Shown one piece after another: positions 15,816 through 22,967 of a DNA stretch of 64,000 nucleotides. The DNA comes from Methylomonas methanica MC09 (GTDB lineage Bacteria; Pseudomonadota; Gammaproteobacteria; Methylococcales; Methylomonadaceae). The notes below the pieces were generated by a model. It was not told the DNA's origin and did not search any database. It worked only from the letters and a program-made list of their open reading frames with translations. The stretch's first letter is position 1. Each line of letters begins with the position of its first letter. The translations under genes were made by a program, and so were the position numbers. The DNA is taken from NCBI RefSeq assembly GCF_000214665.1, contig NC_015572.1, positions 1,922,001 through 1,986,000 on the forward strand, in the 5' to 3' direction.

Positions 15816-16156
15816 TATTCAACCTCCAGTTCTTTAATTCGCATTTGATCGCCGCCGTTAATCTGTAATTGATGGCTGCCGCACAGCGGGCATTCGTCGT
15901 AAAGTTGTTGCACGGCCACATTTTTAGCGCAGGGCAGGCACCAAGCCTGACCGGGTATATCGATGATCTCCAATTTGGCCTGATCGGCTAGAGAGCCTCG
16001 CACCACCATATCGAAGCAAAAACGCAATGCGTCGGTTTCCACGCCGGCCAAGGCGCCGATTTCCAGCCAGACGGTTTTGACTTTGCGGTAGCGCTGGGCC
16101 TGCGCTTGTTGTTCCAAGGTTTGCAGTATGCTTTCGCATAGCGACATTTCATGCAT
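15815..16156 (-). CDS. hypA: hydrogenase nickel chaperone HypA
   Basis: A 113-residue Hyp[12 protein letters not shown] provides the N-terminal nickel site (His2), and CLPCAKN...CPLCGS forms the zinc-binding Cys4 site (about residues 73-95). It overlaps the hupK 3' end by 8 bases and hypB by one base, in keeping with one transcript. It works with HypB in nickel insertion. Confidence 0.95.
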   Translation of the reverse strand: MHEMSLCESILQTLEQQAQAQRYRKVKTVWLEIGALAGVETDALRFCFDMVVRGSLADQAKLEIIDIPGQAWCLPCAKNVAVQQLYDECPLCGSHQLQINGGDQMRIKELEVE

Positions 16157-17336
16157 GGATTTCTGCCTCGTCAGCGTGTTCCGTCAAGGTTAAACGGTAG
16201 GTTACGCAGGGGTCGACCGCATTGATCCATAGTGCCGCCAGGCGCTGCAGGTCTTCGGTATTCTCTGCCCGCAGGTTTTGCAAGCCTTGCGCAACCACAC
16301 CGCCGGGATGAAAATTCCATTCGGTCGGGGCGATGATAGCGTAATCGTACACGCGTCCGTGCCGTAACGCCAGACGATGAATCAGCAGGCCGCGTGCGGC
16401 CGCCACTTGCGACAGGCCGACTCCGTCGCGGCCGAAATGGCTGCTGCAAGCAGGCATTTTGTTGATCAGATTAGCCAAGATACCTGCCACTTCCAATAAA
16501 CTCGCGGTCAAATGTACCAGCAAGCCGTTGCCGTATTGGTTGCTTAAAACAGTCAACAAAGGCTGCGCGCGTTGCCGACTCAGTGGCGTAACTTCCCAGC
16601 AGCGGTTCTGCCATTGCGGAAAGCGGCTGAGTCTTCCCAGATCGGTTTGTTGCCATTCGGCGTACAGACGCCCGCAGCTGAGGGGCGGTAAGCACGGAAC
16701 GGCATTGTTGCCTGCACCTTGCCAGCCACGCCGATACACATCGTCGAGCAAGCGGGCGGGTAGGGCCGCGTTTTGTTCGACCCAGTCGATCAATTGCGCT
16801 TTGCTGGCTAGCGATAGAAACTGTTGCAGCCTGTTATCAAACAGGCAGCCGTCTATCAGTTGGGTCAAATCCTTTATTAACTGCAACAGCCGGTTAAAGT
16901 CCGGTTCGCTACGTAGACGGCTGTGTAATTTGAAGGCCTCGCCGTCTATAAAGAGCAATTGCTTGAACTGAGCATCGAATTTAAGTAATGCCGCCAACGC
17001 GATTTTGTCGGTTGGTAAATCCATAAAGCCGGGCCAATCCAACAGCATGCGCCAGACATGTTCGCGCAGCGTTTCGATATCTACCAGCAGTTCCCGGGCC
17101 GGGTCTTCTTCTGCGGCGTCCGGCAAACCGAGCGCGGCCCGGCACGCCAGCAGTGCGGCGGAAGCTTGGGCATTGCCGCAGACGCTGAACAACAAGGGTA
17201 GTTGCTCCAATACCTGTTCCGGAGTCTTGCCTACAAGTACCCGGGCTGCCTGGGGGCGGCGCAAATTGATGTTAACCCGACTGGCGCGGCCATGTTGATG
17301 CGCAAGTTTGATGTCGATTTCGCCGCCGAATGCCAC
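16149..17336 (-). CDS. hupK: hydrogenase accessory protein HupK
   Basis: A 395-residue protein resembling a degenerate [NiFe] large subunit without the four active-site cysteines: the C-terminus [21 protein letters not shown] keeps the outline of the DPCxxCxxH motif with only one Cys. HupK/HoxV proteins are thought to act as a scaffold for cofactor assembly in hydrogenases made under oxygen. It is directly adjacent to hupJ (no gap) and overlaps hypA. Confidence 0.88.
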   Translation of the reverse strand: MAFGGEIDIKLAHQHGRASRVNINLRRPQAARVLVGKTPEQVLEQLPLLFSVCGNAQASAALLACRAALGLPDAAEEDPARELLVDIETLREHVWRMLLDWPGFMDLPTDKIALAALLKFDAQFKQLLFIDGEAFKLHSRLRSEPDFNRLLQLIKDLTQLIDGCLFDNRLQQFLSLASKAQLIDWVEQNAALPARLLDDVYRRGWQGAGNNAVPCLPPLSCGRLYAEWQQTDLGRLSRFPQWQNRCWEVTPLSRQRAQPLLTVLSNQYGNGLLVHLTASLLEVAGILANLINKMPACSSHFGRDGVGLSQVAAARGLLIHRLALRHGRVYDYAIIAPTEWNFHPGGVVAQGLQNLRAENTEDLQRLAALWINAVDPCVTYRLTLTEHADEAEIHA

Positions 17337-17798
17337 TTAAGCGTTTCCCATCCGGCCACGCAATAACGCGCGTCGACTGACGTTGCGGGGTGCCGGTGGG
17401 GTCAGTAAACCCAGCCAGGCTGATTCGGCGGCGGCGATTGCCGAGTCTTGATCGTTAAAGTCGAACATCGGCGAGAACAGCGAGCATTGCGCATATAAAC
17501 CCAGCTGGGGTTCATGGGCGAGGGTAAACAAAAAAGTACCGGCTGGAAACGTGTGTTCGAATTGCTTGCCCGGCGATAATGCCAGCCACGAGTGTTCCGC
17601 GCCGGGCAGCAAAAGTAGATTCATAAACCAGGGCGTTACCAGCACGCCGGGCCAAAGGTCGCCGTATGCTTCGAAACCCACGGCTTTTACCGACAGCAGC
17701 GGATTGACCAACGGCAGATTATGCATACGCGTCGTCAGTATCCGATTAAAAGTCGTTTCCAGCGCGCCTTTAATTTGCCCGCTATCCTGCCACAGCAT
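17337..17798 (-). CDS. hupJ: hydrogenase assembly chaperone HupJ/HybE family
   Basis: A 153-residue HybE-family protein: MHNLPLVNPLLSVKAVGF, WPGVLVTPWFMNLLLLPG and the C-terminal ARRALLRG-like arm (NVSRRALLRGRMG) are typical. Family members act as chaperones for the large or small subunit and the Tat-dependent export step. It lies between hupI (2 bases) and hupK (0 bases). Confidence 0.88.
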   Translation of the reverse strand: MLWQDSGQIKGALETTFNRILTTRMHNLPLVNPLLSVKAVGFEAYGDLWPGVLVTPWFMNLLLLPGAEHSWLALSPGKQFEHTFPAGTFLFTLAHEPQLGLYAQCSLFSPMFDFNDQDSAIAAAESAWLGLLTPPAPRNVSRRALLRGRMGNA

Positions 17799-17800
17799 GT

Positions 17801-18022
17801 TCAGTCTTCCAGTAGCAGAAAACCCTGCTTAGCCGCGCCGCATTGCGGGCAGGCCCAATGCTCGGGCAAGTCTGCAAATGCGGTGCCGGGTGGGATTTGC
17901 CAGACGCTGTCGCCTTCGGCAGGATCGTAAACATGCCAGCAGATTTTGCATTCCAGTTTGGCCGCGTCCGGCAGGCGCGAAGCATCGCCGCCATAGGCAC
18001 CAGCAAAGAAGCCATCGCTCAT
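17801..18022 (-). CDS. hupI: rubredoxin HupI
   Basis: A 73-residue rubredoxin with both iron-binding pairs (CKICWHVYDP near residues 25-34 and CPQCGA near 58-63). Hydrogenase-linked rubredoxins are needed for active enzyme when cells grow in air. The start at 18022 overlaps the hupH stop (ATGA). The longer frame upstream is inside hupH and is rejected. Confidence 0.92.
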   Translation of the reverse strand: MSDGFFAGAYGGDASRLPDAAKLECKICWHVYDPAEGDSVWQIPPGTAFADLPEHWACPQCGAAKQGFLLLED

Positions 18023-18867
18023 AAGTAAACCTGCAAAATTTCCTGCAGACGTTGCCGGCTGTCGGCAATGTCTTCCGGCGATGCGCAGGCTACCATAGGC
18101 ACGTCGCTGACTTCCAAGGTATTCAGGATCAGGCTGTCCTGCGAGTTGAAATACTGCACCCACCACACAAAACGGCTGCCGGTGGCGGTGATACGACAGT
18201 TGCCGTAGCCGCGCGACAAAAGGGTGACCGGTCCCCGGCCCAGCCGTTGTTCCAGAAAGGCCAAGTCCTGCTCGGTTTGCGGCAACAAGCTCAAGTTGAT
18301 GACGTGCGGATCGTTGCCGGGTTGATAAGCGGCGATTTGTGCATTCAGCTCGGCCAGCAGCGGCGGCGCGTTCATGACGCCCGCGGGCAATTCGTCCCAG
18401 CTTGTATCGATTTGCTGCGCGGCATCTGAAAAAGCCAGTTGGGCAATGGGTTGCGGCATGATACCGACTTCCAAGGCATCGCTAAGCACTTGCTGTTGGG
18501 CATCCAGACTTTGCAAGCGCCAGACGCCGGCCAGCACCGATTCCTGAATCCGCAATGTTTGTCCGCCTCGGCAGATCGCGCTGACTTCGCCTTCGCCTAT
18601 CAGTTCGTCGACAAAGCGGCGGTTGGTGTCGTCCAGGCAGTTCAGATTGATGCTGCGCGAAATTGACGGGTAATCGGCCAAGTCTTGTTCCAGTTGCTGC
18701 AAAGCGGCTTTGGCCTGAGCCAGATTTGCGGCGTTCAGGTCGATCGAAATTTGCGGCATCCGGTAAGTGAACATCTCTTCCGGCATTTGCAAGTAATCGA
18801 GTTCGGCACCGTCTTCTTCCGCGGGTTGGCTGCCTTGGCCGAAAATGGGGAGGGTGATTGATGTCAT
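18019..18867 (-). CDS. hupH: hydrogenase expression/formation protein HupH
   Basis: A 282-residue HupH/HoxQ/HyaF-family protein: the C-terminal region TLLSRGYGNCRITATGSRFVWWVQYFNSQDSLILNTLEV is characteristic. These proteins support small-subunit maturation in oxygen-exposed hydrogenases. In the direction of transcription it is the first gene after the REP/RayT plus ccdAB insertion that separates it from hupG. Confidence 0.9.
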   Translation of the reverse strand: MTSITLPIFGQGSQPAEEDGAELDYLQMPEEMFTYRMPQISIDLNAANLAQAKAALQQLEQDLADYPSISRSINLNCLDDTNRRFVDELIGEGEVSAICRGGQTLRIQESVLAGVWRLQSLDAQQQVLSDALEVGIMPQPIAQLAFSDAAQQIDTSWDELPAGVMNAPPLLAELNAQIAAYQPGNDPHVINLSLLPQTEQDLAFLEQRLGRGPVTLLSRGYGNCRITATGSRFVWWVQYFNSQDSLILNTLEVSDVPMVACASPEDIADSRQRLQEILQVYL

Positions 18868-18905
18868 GTTTTAGGTTGATTGTTGGGTTTACGGGTGTTT
18901 GTTTT

Positions 18906-18924
18906 ATTTGGTGTCGCTATCGCG
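18906..18924. repeat. 19-bp inverted end, left
   Basis: ATTTGGTGTCGCTATCGCG here and its inverted partner at 20326-20344 (one mismatch) bracket the RayT/ccdAB insertion. The first part, TTTGGTGTCGCTAT, is also found at 12657-12670, at the outer edge of the 252-bp repeat. Confidence 0.6.
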
Positions 18925-18945
18925 GTTTGTTTGAATCGGGTTTTT

Positions 18946-18988
18946 CTCGTTCCCACGCGCCGCGTGGGAATGCAGACCAACCGCGCTG
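18946..18988. repeat. REP element, left copy
   Basis: A 43-bp unit containing the palindrome TTCCCACGCGCCGCGTGGGAA (18950-18970), followed by TGCAGACCAACCGCGCTG. Its inverted copy at 19574-19616 differs at two positions. It lies just upstream of the RayT gene. Confidence 0.85.
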
Positions 18989-19028
18989 GCGGTAAGATAC
19001 GTATAAGCAATCCGAGCAGGTGAAACTC

Positions 19029-19565
19029 ATGGGCCGCAGCCGTTACCGCATTCTCCAGTCCCAACATCCGCACTTCTTAACCTGCACGGTACTAAACTGG
19101 ATACCCTTGTTCACCCGGCCTGCCACCGTGCAAATCGTACTGGACGCCTTACTCTACCGCCAACAACAGAACAACTGGCGCATTTACGGCTACGTGATAC
19201 TGGAAAACCACATGCATCTACTGATACAAGCCGATGATCTAGCCAATCAACTCGCCCACTTCAAGTCCTACACCGCCCGCCAATTGATCGATTATTTGCA
19301 GGAAATCAAAGCCGAGCGCCTGTTGGCCCAACTCAAATGGTTCCGCAAAGCCCATAAAACCGACCGGGACTATCAATTGTGGGAAGAAGGCAGCCATCCG
19401 CAGTTGATCGATAATCCCGAAGTCTTACGGCAGAAACTGGATTACATCCACCTCAACCCGGTGAAACGCGGTTATGTCGATTTGCCGGAACATTGGCGCT
19501 ATTCCAGTGCGCGCAGTTATGCCGGTATGGAGGGCTTATTGCCGATTTATCGGGATTGGTTTTAA
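19029..19565 (+). CDS. REP-associated tyrosine transposase (RayT)
   Basis: A 178-residue Y1-type transposase: MGRSRYRILQSQHPHFLTCTVLNW at the N-terminus, the His-Met-His metal site in GYVILENHMHLLIQ, and KLDYIHLNPVKRGYVDLPEHWRYSSARSY near the end. RayT proteins are domesticated IS200/IS605-like enzymes that act on REP hairpins. The ATG at 19029 is preceded by AGGTGA; a GTG 9 bases upstream is possible. It is flanked by two inverted REP units and is transcribed against the hydrogenase operon. Confidence 0.88.
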   Translation: MGRSRYRILQSQHPHFLTCTVLNWIPLFTRPATVQIVLDALLYRQQQNNWRIYGYVILENHMHLLIQADDLANQLAHFKSYTARQLIDYLQEIKAERLLAQLKWFRKAHKTDRDYQLWEEGSHPQLIDNPEVLRQKLDYIHLNPVKRGYVDLPEHWRYSSARSYAGMEGLLPIYRDWF

Positions 19566-19573
19566 TCTGACCG

Positions 19574-19616
19574 CAGCGCGGTTAGTCTGCGTTCCCACGC
19601 GGCGCGTGGGAACGAG
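19574..19616. repeat. REP element, right copy
   Basis: The reverse complement of the REP at 18946-18988 (two differences in 43 bp), with the palindrome at 19591-19613. Together with the RayT gene the pair forms a complete REP-RayT unit. Confidence 0.85.
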
Positions 19617-19698
19617 GGAGTTTTGCAAGTTCCTCTATTGATCGAAATTTTAAGCAATGTAAGGTTTTTTCGTAGAATTTATTCATTTTTAAAGCTTA

Positions 19699-20016
19699 TC
19701 AAAACCCCTGAAACAAAAAGTCCAACGCCGCGCCAATCTCAAGCCGTTGCGATTCCAGGGAGGCAACGGGGGCTTTCAAAACGCGCACGGGAACCGCTGC
19801 CAATTTCGGTGTTTCCATCAGGCATTCAACGCCTTCCACCGACAGAATTGGCACCAAGTTGCCGGGTAGCCGCACCTCCGAAAACCGGTCACGGCGCCGC
19901 AAAGGCACTACGACTCTCGTATCCATGGCGCTTAATATATCGGCTTGCACATCCAGCAAATAGGGCACGTCATTGGACCTTACACCGCTGTTGCGGTAGA
20001 CGTCGAAGCGAGCCAT
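19699..20016 (-). CDS. ccdB: CcdB-family toxin
   Basis: A 105-residue CcdB: MARFDVYRN, VPYLLDVQADIL, TRVVVPLRRRDRF and LVPILSVEGVECLMETPKLAAVP are family hallmarks. CcdB poisons DNA gyrase. The C-terminus reads ALDFLFQGF where classical CcdB has a Gly-Ile end required for gyrase killing, so toxicity is not certain. The start at 20016 lies one base after the antitoxin stop. Confidence 0.85.
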   Translation of the reverse strand: MARFDVYRNSGVRSNDVPYLLDVQADILSAMDTRVVVPLRRRDRFSEVRLPGNLVPILSVEGVECLMETPKLAAVPVRVLKAPVASLESQRLEIGAALDFLFQGF

Positions 20017-20017
20017 G

Positions 20018-20257
20018 TTAAAAAGAGCGCCATTCGTCAAGAGGCAAGCCTTCCTGTTCGACTGTTTGGTTGTAAGCGGCTATGAACTCGGCATGCTCCT
20101 GTTGCCAACGCTTTTCTCTTTCGCCGCGCACCAAGTTGCGCAAATACAGGTCGCAGGCTTGGGAAATGTTGATATTCAATGCCTTGGCCTCGGCCAGCAC
20201 ATCGGCGGACAAGGTAATGTTGGTGGCTTTCTTTGTCGTCCTACGCGTGATTGCCAT
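20018..20257 (-). CDS. ccdA: CcdA-family antitoxin
   Basis: A 79-residue CcdA: an N-terminal ribbon-helix-helix part (KKATNITLSADVLAEAKALNINISQACDLYL) and a C-terminal toxin-binding tail ending in EQEGLPLDEWRSF. The start MAITRRT at 20257 is preferred to the longer frame. It lies upstream of ccdB as usual and on the same strand as the hup genes, so read-through from the hydrogenase promoter could also transcribe it. Confidence 0.85.
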   Translation of the reverse strand: MAITRRTTKKATNITLSADVLAEAKALNINISQACDLYLRNLVRGEREKRWQQEHAEFIAAYNQTVEQEGLPLDEWRSF

Positions 20258-20325
20258 AATGATGTCTCCAGGAGAGTGCGTTGATATGCGCATCATACTC
20301 CAACATGATCGTTGTTGGCGCGCAT

Positions 20326-20344
20326 CGCGATAGCGATACCAAAT
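20326..20344. repeat. 19-bp inverted end, right
   Basis: CGCGATAGCGATACCAAAT is the inverted partner of 18906-18924 with one mismatch. It closes the inserted RayT/ccdAB segment on the hupG side. Confidence 0.6.
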
Positions 20345-20356
20345 TGTTAAAGAGCC

Positions 20357-20404
20357 GGTGAGGAGCTGACTCTCCTCACCCTAACCCTCTCCAGCAAGAG
20401 AGGG
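20357..20404. repeat. intergenic hairpin repeat
   Basis: Two hairpins in a row: GGTGAGGAG/CTCCTCACC (20357-20380) and CCCTCTC/GAGAGGG (20384-20404). This CCTCACCCTAACCCTCTCC type is a common dispersed intergenic motif in Proteobacteria. Here it lies in the leader of the interrupted hupG-hupH gap. Confidence 0.5.
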
Positions 20405-20451
20405 AACAAAGAGTGTGGCTTATAGCGTTAGGCTCAAACCGTTAGTGTAAA

Positions 20452-20871
20452 TCACGCATGCCCGCCGCATACCTTCTCAAGCTCGAATCTCGGTGGTTGC
20501 TTTGGTTGCAATGCCAGGATTCGGGCAAATTCCTGGCCGAATTCCTGCCAGTCCTTGATGCCGGTAATCACCCCCAGGTATTCGCCGCGCCGTAAAAATA
20601 CCAGCGCCGGCCAGGTGGTGAAGTGGAATCTGGCCTGCAGTTCCCGTTCGATAGAGCGATCGATTAGCGCGCCTTGCAGCTGGCTGTTGAACACTTTTAA
20701 CAATTCCGGCAGGATCACCTGTACGTCCTGGCTTTCCGGAAACAGTATCGGGTCGTTACGGAAAAACAGCACTACGGTCTCGTGACTGTAGACGAAGTTT
20801 TCGTAATTATCGGCATCCAGTAAAGGCAGGCGCGGACGGGTGGACGATATGTCTTCAGAGGGAATGCTCAT
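20452..20871 (-). CDS. hupG: hydrogenase accessory protein HupG (HyaE/HoxO family)
   Basis: A 139-residue thioredoxin-fold protein without the redox CxxC: VVLFFRNDPILFPESQDV and FTTWPALVFLRRGEYLGVITGIKDW are typical of HupG/HyaE/HoxO. Family members bind the Tat signal of the small subunit and check its folding. It overlaps hupF by 4 bases. After it, the operon is broken by the inserted RayT/ccdAB segment. Confidence 0.88.
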   Translation of the reverse strand: MSIPSEDISSTRPRLPLLDADNYENFVYSHETVVLFFRNDPILFPESQDVQVILPELLKVFNSQLQGALIDRSIERELQARFHFTTWPALVFLRRGEYLGVITGIKDWQEFGQEFARILALQPKQPPRFELEKVCGGHA

Positions 20872-21164
20872 GATCGTAAATGCTCCGGTAGTTCGGGTTC
20901 ACGGTCGACCAGATCGGCAAATAAGTGGTCGATATCGGTGTCGCCTTGCATGGCAAGGCGCATTGCTTCCAGCGCGTCGTTGATTTGACGGGCTTTGTCG
21001 GCGCTGATGACTTCCCGGGCGGTATTCAAAAATACCAGCAACCAAGCGCCCATGGGTTGCTCGCCGACCAGCATCATATCGATCACGCTGGTTTCGCCCC
21101 TGTAAACGCATAAAGCGGATTCGCCGCGTGTTTCCAGTACTTGCATCGGGATGCCGATACACAT
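20868..21164 (-). CDS. hupF: HypC-family chaperone HupF
   Basis: A 98-residue HypC paralogue starting MCIGIPMQVLE (Cys2 conserved), with LVFLNTAREVISADKARQI. In hydrogenases expressed in air HupF is thought to protect the large subunit precursor. It overlaps hupD by one base and hupG by four. Confidence 0.9.
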   Translation of the reverse strand: MCIGIPMQVLETRGESALCVYRGETSVIDMMLVGEQPMGAWLLVFLNTAREVISADKARQINDALEAMRLAMQGDTDIDHLFADLVDREPELPEHLRS

Positions 21165-21850
21165 CAGTATTTGCCCCGGTAATCCACATCGACCTGCAGG
21201 CTGGGCAGTTCGGAGGGTGTTGGTTGGCGTAGCGTAAAAACGCCGGTTTCCAGAACGCGTTGGTCGCCGATACGGCAGGCTTGCGTCGGGGAGGGGCGTT
21301 CGTCTTCGTAGCGCTGCATGTCCAAGGCCGGATCGCTCAATGCAGCAGCTGTATCGATACGGGTGGCAGCCACGCCGAAATTTTGCAAATAACGTAAAGC
21401 GGTTTCGATGGCGGGTTGAATCTGTGCCTTGACGCTCTCGCGCAGGCTGCCGCCGTAATCTTCCAGTTCTTCCGGTTGCACGCCGATCAATAATAGATGT
21501 TGCGGGTATTGGCCCAACAATTGTGCCGTAGCCAACACCTCTTGGAAGCCGGTTTGATGCAGACTCATTTTCTTGGCGCCGAGAAAATTTGGCACGTCAT
21601 CGTTTTCGATACATTTCAGGGTGGCGGGCGGCAGGCCGTAATCGATGGCGTCGAACACTACCAACACATCGGCAGCTTGCACGTGTTCGACTAAATATAG
21701 GCCCTGGGTGCCGCCGTCCAATACCGTGACATGGTCGGGGAACCGGTAGTTTTTTTGCAGCTGTTCGATAACGCGCACCCCAAAGCCTTCGTCGGCCCAG
21801 AGCAGGTTGCCTATGCCGAGTAACAGGATGTTGGTTGGAATACTTGCCAT
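21164..21850 (-). CDS. hupD: hydrogenase maturation endopeptidase HupD
   Basis: A 228-residue protease of the HyaD/HupD family that removes the C-terminal peptide of the large subunit after nickel insertion. LLLGIGNLLWADEGFGVRVIE supplies the nickel-binding Glu, DVLVVFDAIDYG the Asp, and the HQTGFQEVLATA region the His. The C-terminal extension is some 25-30 residues longer than I expect for the family. Confidence 0.92.
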   Translation of the reverse strand: MASIPTNILLLGIGNLLWADEGFGVRVIEQLQKNYRFPDHVTVLDGGTQGLYLVEHVQAADVLVVFDAIDYGLPPATLKCIENDDVPNFLGAKKMSLHQTGFQEVLATAQLLGQYPQHLLLIGVQPEELEDYGGSLRESVKAQIQPAIETALRYLQNFGVAATRIDTAAALSDPALDMQRYEDERPSPTQACRIGDQRVLETGVFTLRQPTPSELPSLQVDVDYRGKY

Positions 21851-21867
21851 GATCTATTTAGACAAAC

Positions 21868-21935
21868 GTAGGGTGGGCACAGTCAAATGCCCATCGTTCG
21901 GTTCCGCGTGGGCACAAAAACCGTGCCCACCCTAC
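21868..21935. repeat. inverted repeat GTAGGGTGGGCAC
   Basis: GTAGGGTGGGCAC (21868-21880) is repeated inverted at 21923-21935 with an imperfect copy in between (GTGGGCAC at 21908-21915). It fills the gap between hupC and hupD and would fold into a long hairpin in the operon mRNA. This is a widespread kind of dispersed bacterial repeat. Confidence 0.6.
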
Positions 21936-21939
21936 CAGA

Positions 21940-22635
21940 TTAATGCGCATCGTCCACCGGCTTGTCATCTTTAAAGGTACGCCAGCCGGTGGCTATGGTC
22001 GAGAGCATACTTTGCCCCGATAGCTTGTCTTCCCTTATCGCCACATAGATATGGATCAGCACGAAGCAGACGATCAGCCACATCACCAGATGGTGCCAGC
22101 TGTGCACGCTTTGGCTGCCGCCGAACAGCGGCAGCACCCAACTGCTGAACAGTGCCCATTGCCAACTGTTTTGTCCTTCGCCTTCGCCGTATAAGGCAAA
22201 GCCGGTGACGATCATGAACAGGCTGCCCCACACCAATACGAAGTGCATGGCCAAAATGGCCAGCGGGTTGTGGCCGATGTAATGCCGGGGTGCTTTGGCG
22301 ATAAAGGCGTACCAGAGTATTTCCTGGCGGACGCCGTCCCAGAAATGCGCGCTCAGTAGCGGCGGTAAAAAGATTTGCCGGGCATGTTCGTTGCCGGCGT
22401 AAGCCCAATACAAACGCCCCAATAAACCGATCGCCAGCAGATAACCGGCGGCAAAATGCGCGAAACGGATATAACCCATCAGAAAATGCGCCGAGGCTTC
22501 GCCAGCGGGGGAGGGTAAGGGGGCTGCGATTAAATAGCCGGTTACCGCCAATACGCTGATCGCCAGCGCATTGATGCCGTGCCAAAGGCGGACCGGCAGT
22601 TCGTAAACATAGACCGGTTCGGCCGGCGCACTCAT
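21940..22635 (-). CDS. hupC: hydrogenase b-type cytochrome HupC
   Basis: A 231-residue membrane cytochrome b that anchors the hydrogenase and passes electrons to quinone. Four to five hydrophobic segments and heme-ligand histidines are seen (RLWHGINALAIS near residue 18, RFAHFAAGYLLAIG, SVHSWHHLVMWLIVCFVLIHIYVAIRED near 185). It overlaps the small upstream membrane gene by 4 bases. Confidence 0.92.
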   Translation of the reverse strand: MSAPAEPVYVYELPVRLWHGINALAISVLAVTGYLIAAPLPSPAGEASAHFLMGYIRFAHFAAGYLLAIGLLGRLYWAYAGNEHARQIFLPPLLSAHFWDGVRQEILWYAFIAKAPRHYIGHNPLAILAMHFVLVWGSLFMIVTGFALYGEGEGQNSWQWALFSSWVLPLFGGSQSVHSWHHLVMWLIVCFVLIHIYVAIREDKLSGQSMLSTIATGWRTFKDDKPVDDAH

Positions 22636-22838
22636 TGCGGTCTCCGCTTGTACCGGATAACCAGGGCTACCGCGACAATCAGCGTCAGGCCGAGGCCGGA
22701 AAAATAAGGCATGCCCGCCGGATAGTTCGTCGCCAAGTGCTCCAGGCTGTGAGTCAGGCTGTCTATGCCGGGATGGCTGTGGGCTTCTGCTTCGCCAAAG
22801 GCGAGTAACAAACCGATTGAGGTCAAAAATTTGTGCAT
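22632..22838 (-). CDS. small membrane protein of the hup operon
   Basis: A 68-residue protein with a probable signal peptide (MHKFLTSIGLLLAFGEAEA), a His-containing stretch (HSHPGIDSLTHSLEHLA) and one membrane helix near the C-terminus (LGLTLIVAVALVIRY), ending in basic residues. It lies between hupL and hupC and overlaps hupC by 4 bases. Other bacteria have hupE in this position, but HupE is much longer. A role as a small subunit or metal-binding helper is inference. Confidence 0.6.
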   Translation of the reverse strand: MHKFLTSIGLLLAFGEAEAHSHPGIDSLTHSLEHLATNYPAGMPYFSGLGLTLIVAVALVIRYKRRPQ

Positions 22839-22967
22839 CGTGTTCTCCTGATTGCCGGAAAGGCCGGTAGGCTTTCCTGACGTTCTTTAATCATTTACGG
22901 TGTCCGCTAGCGTCTCGGTTTTCTATTCCTGGGGTTGGCATTGCCTACCCTGTACCGAATCGGGGCT

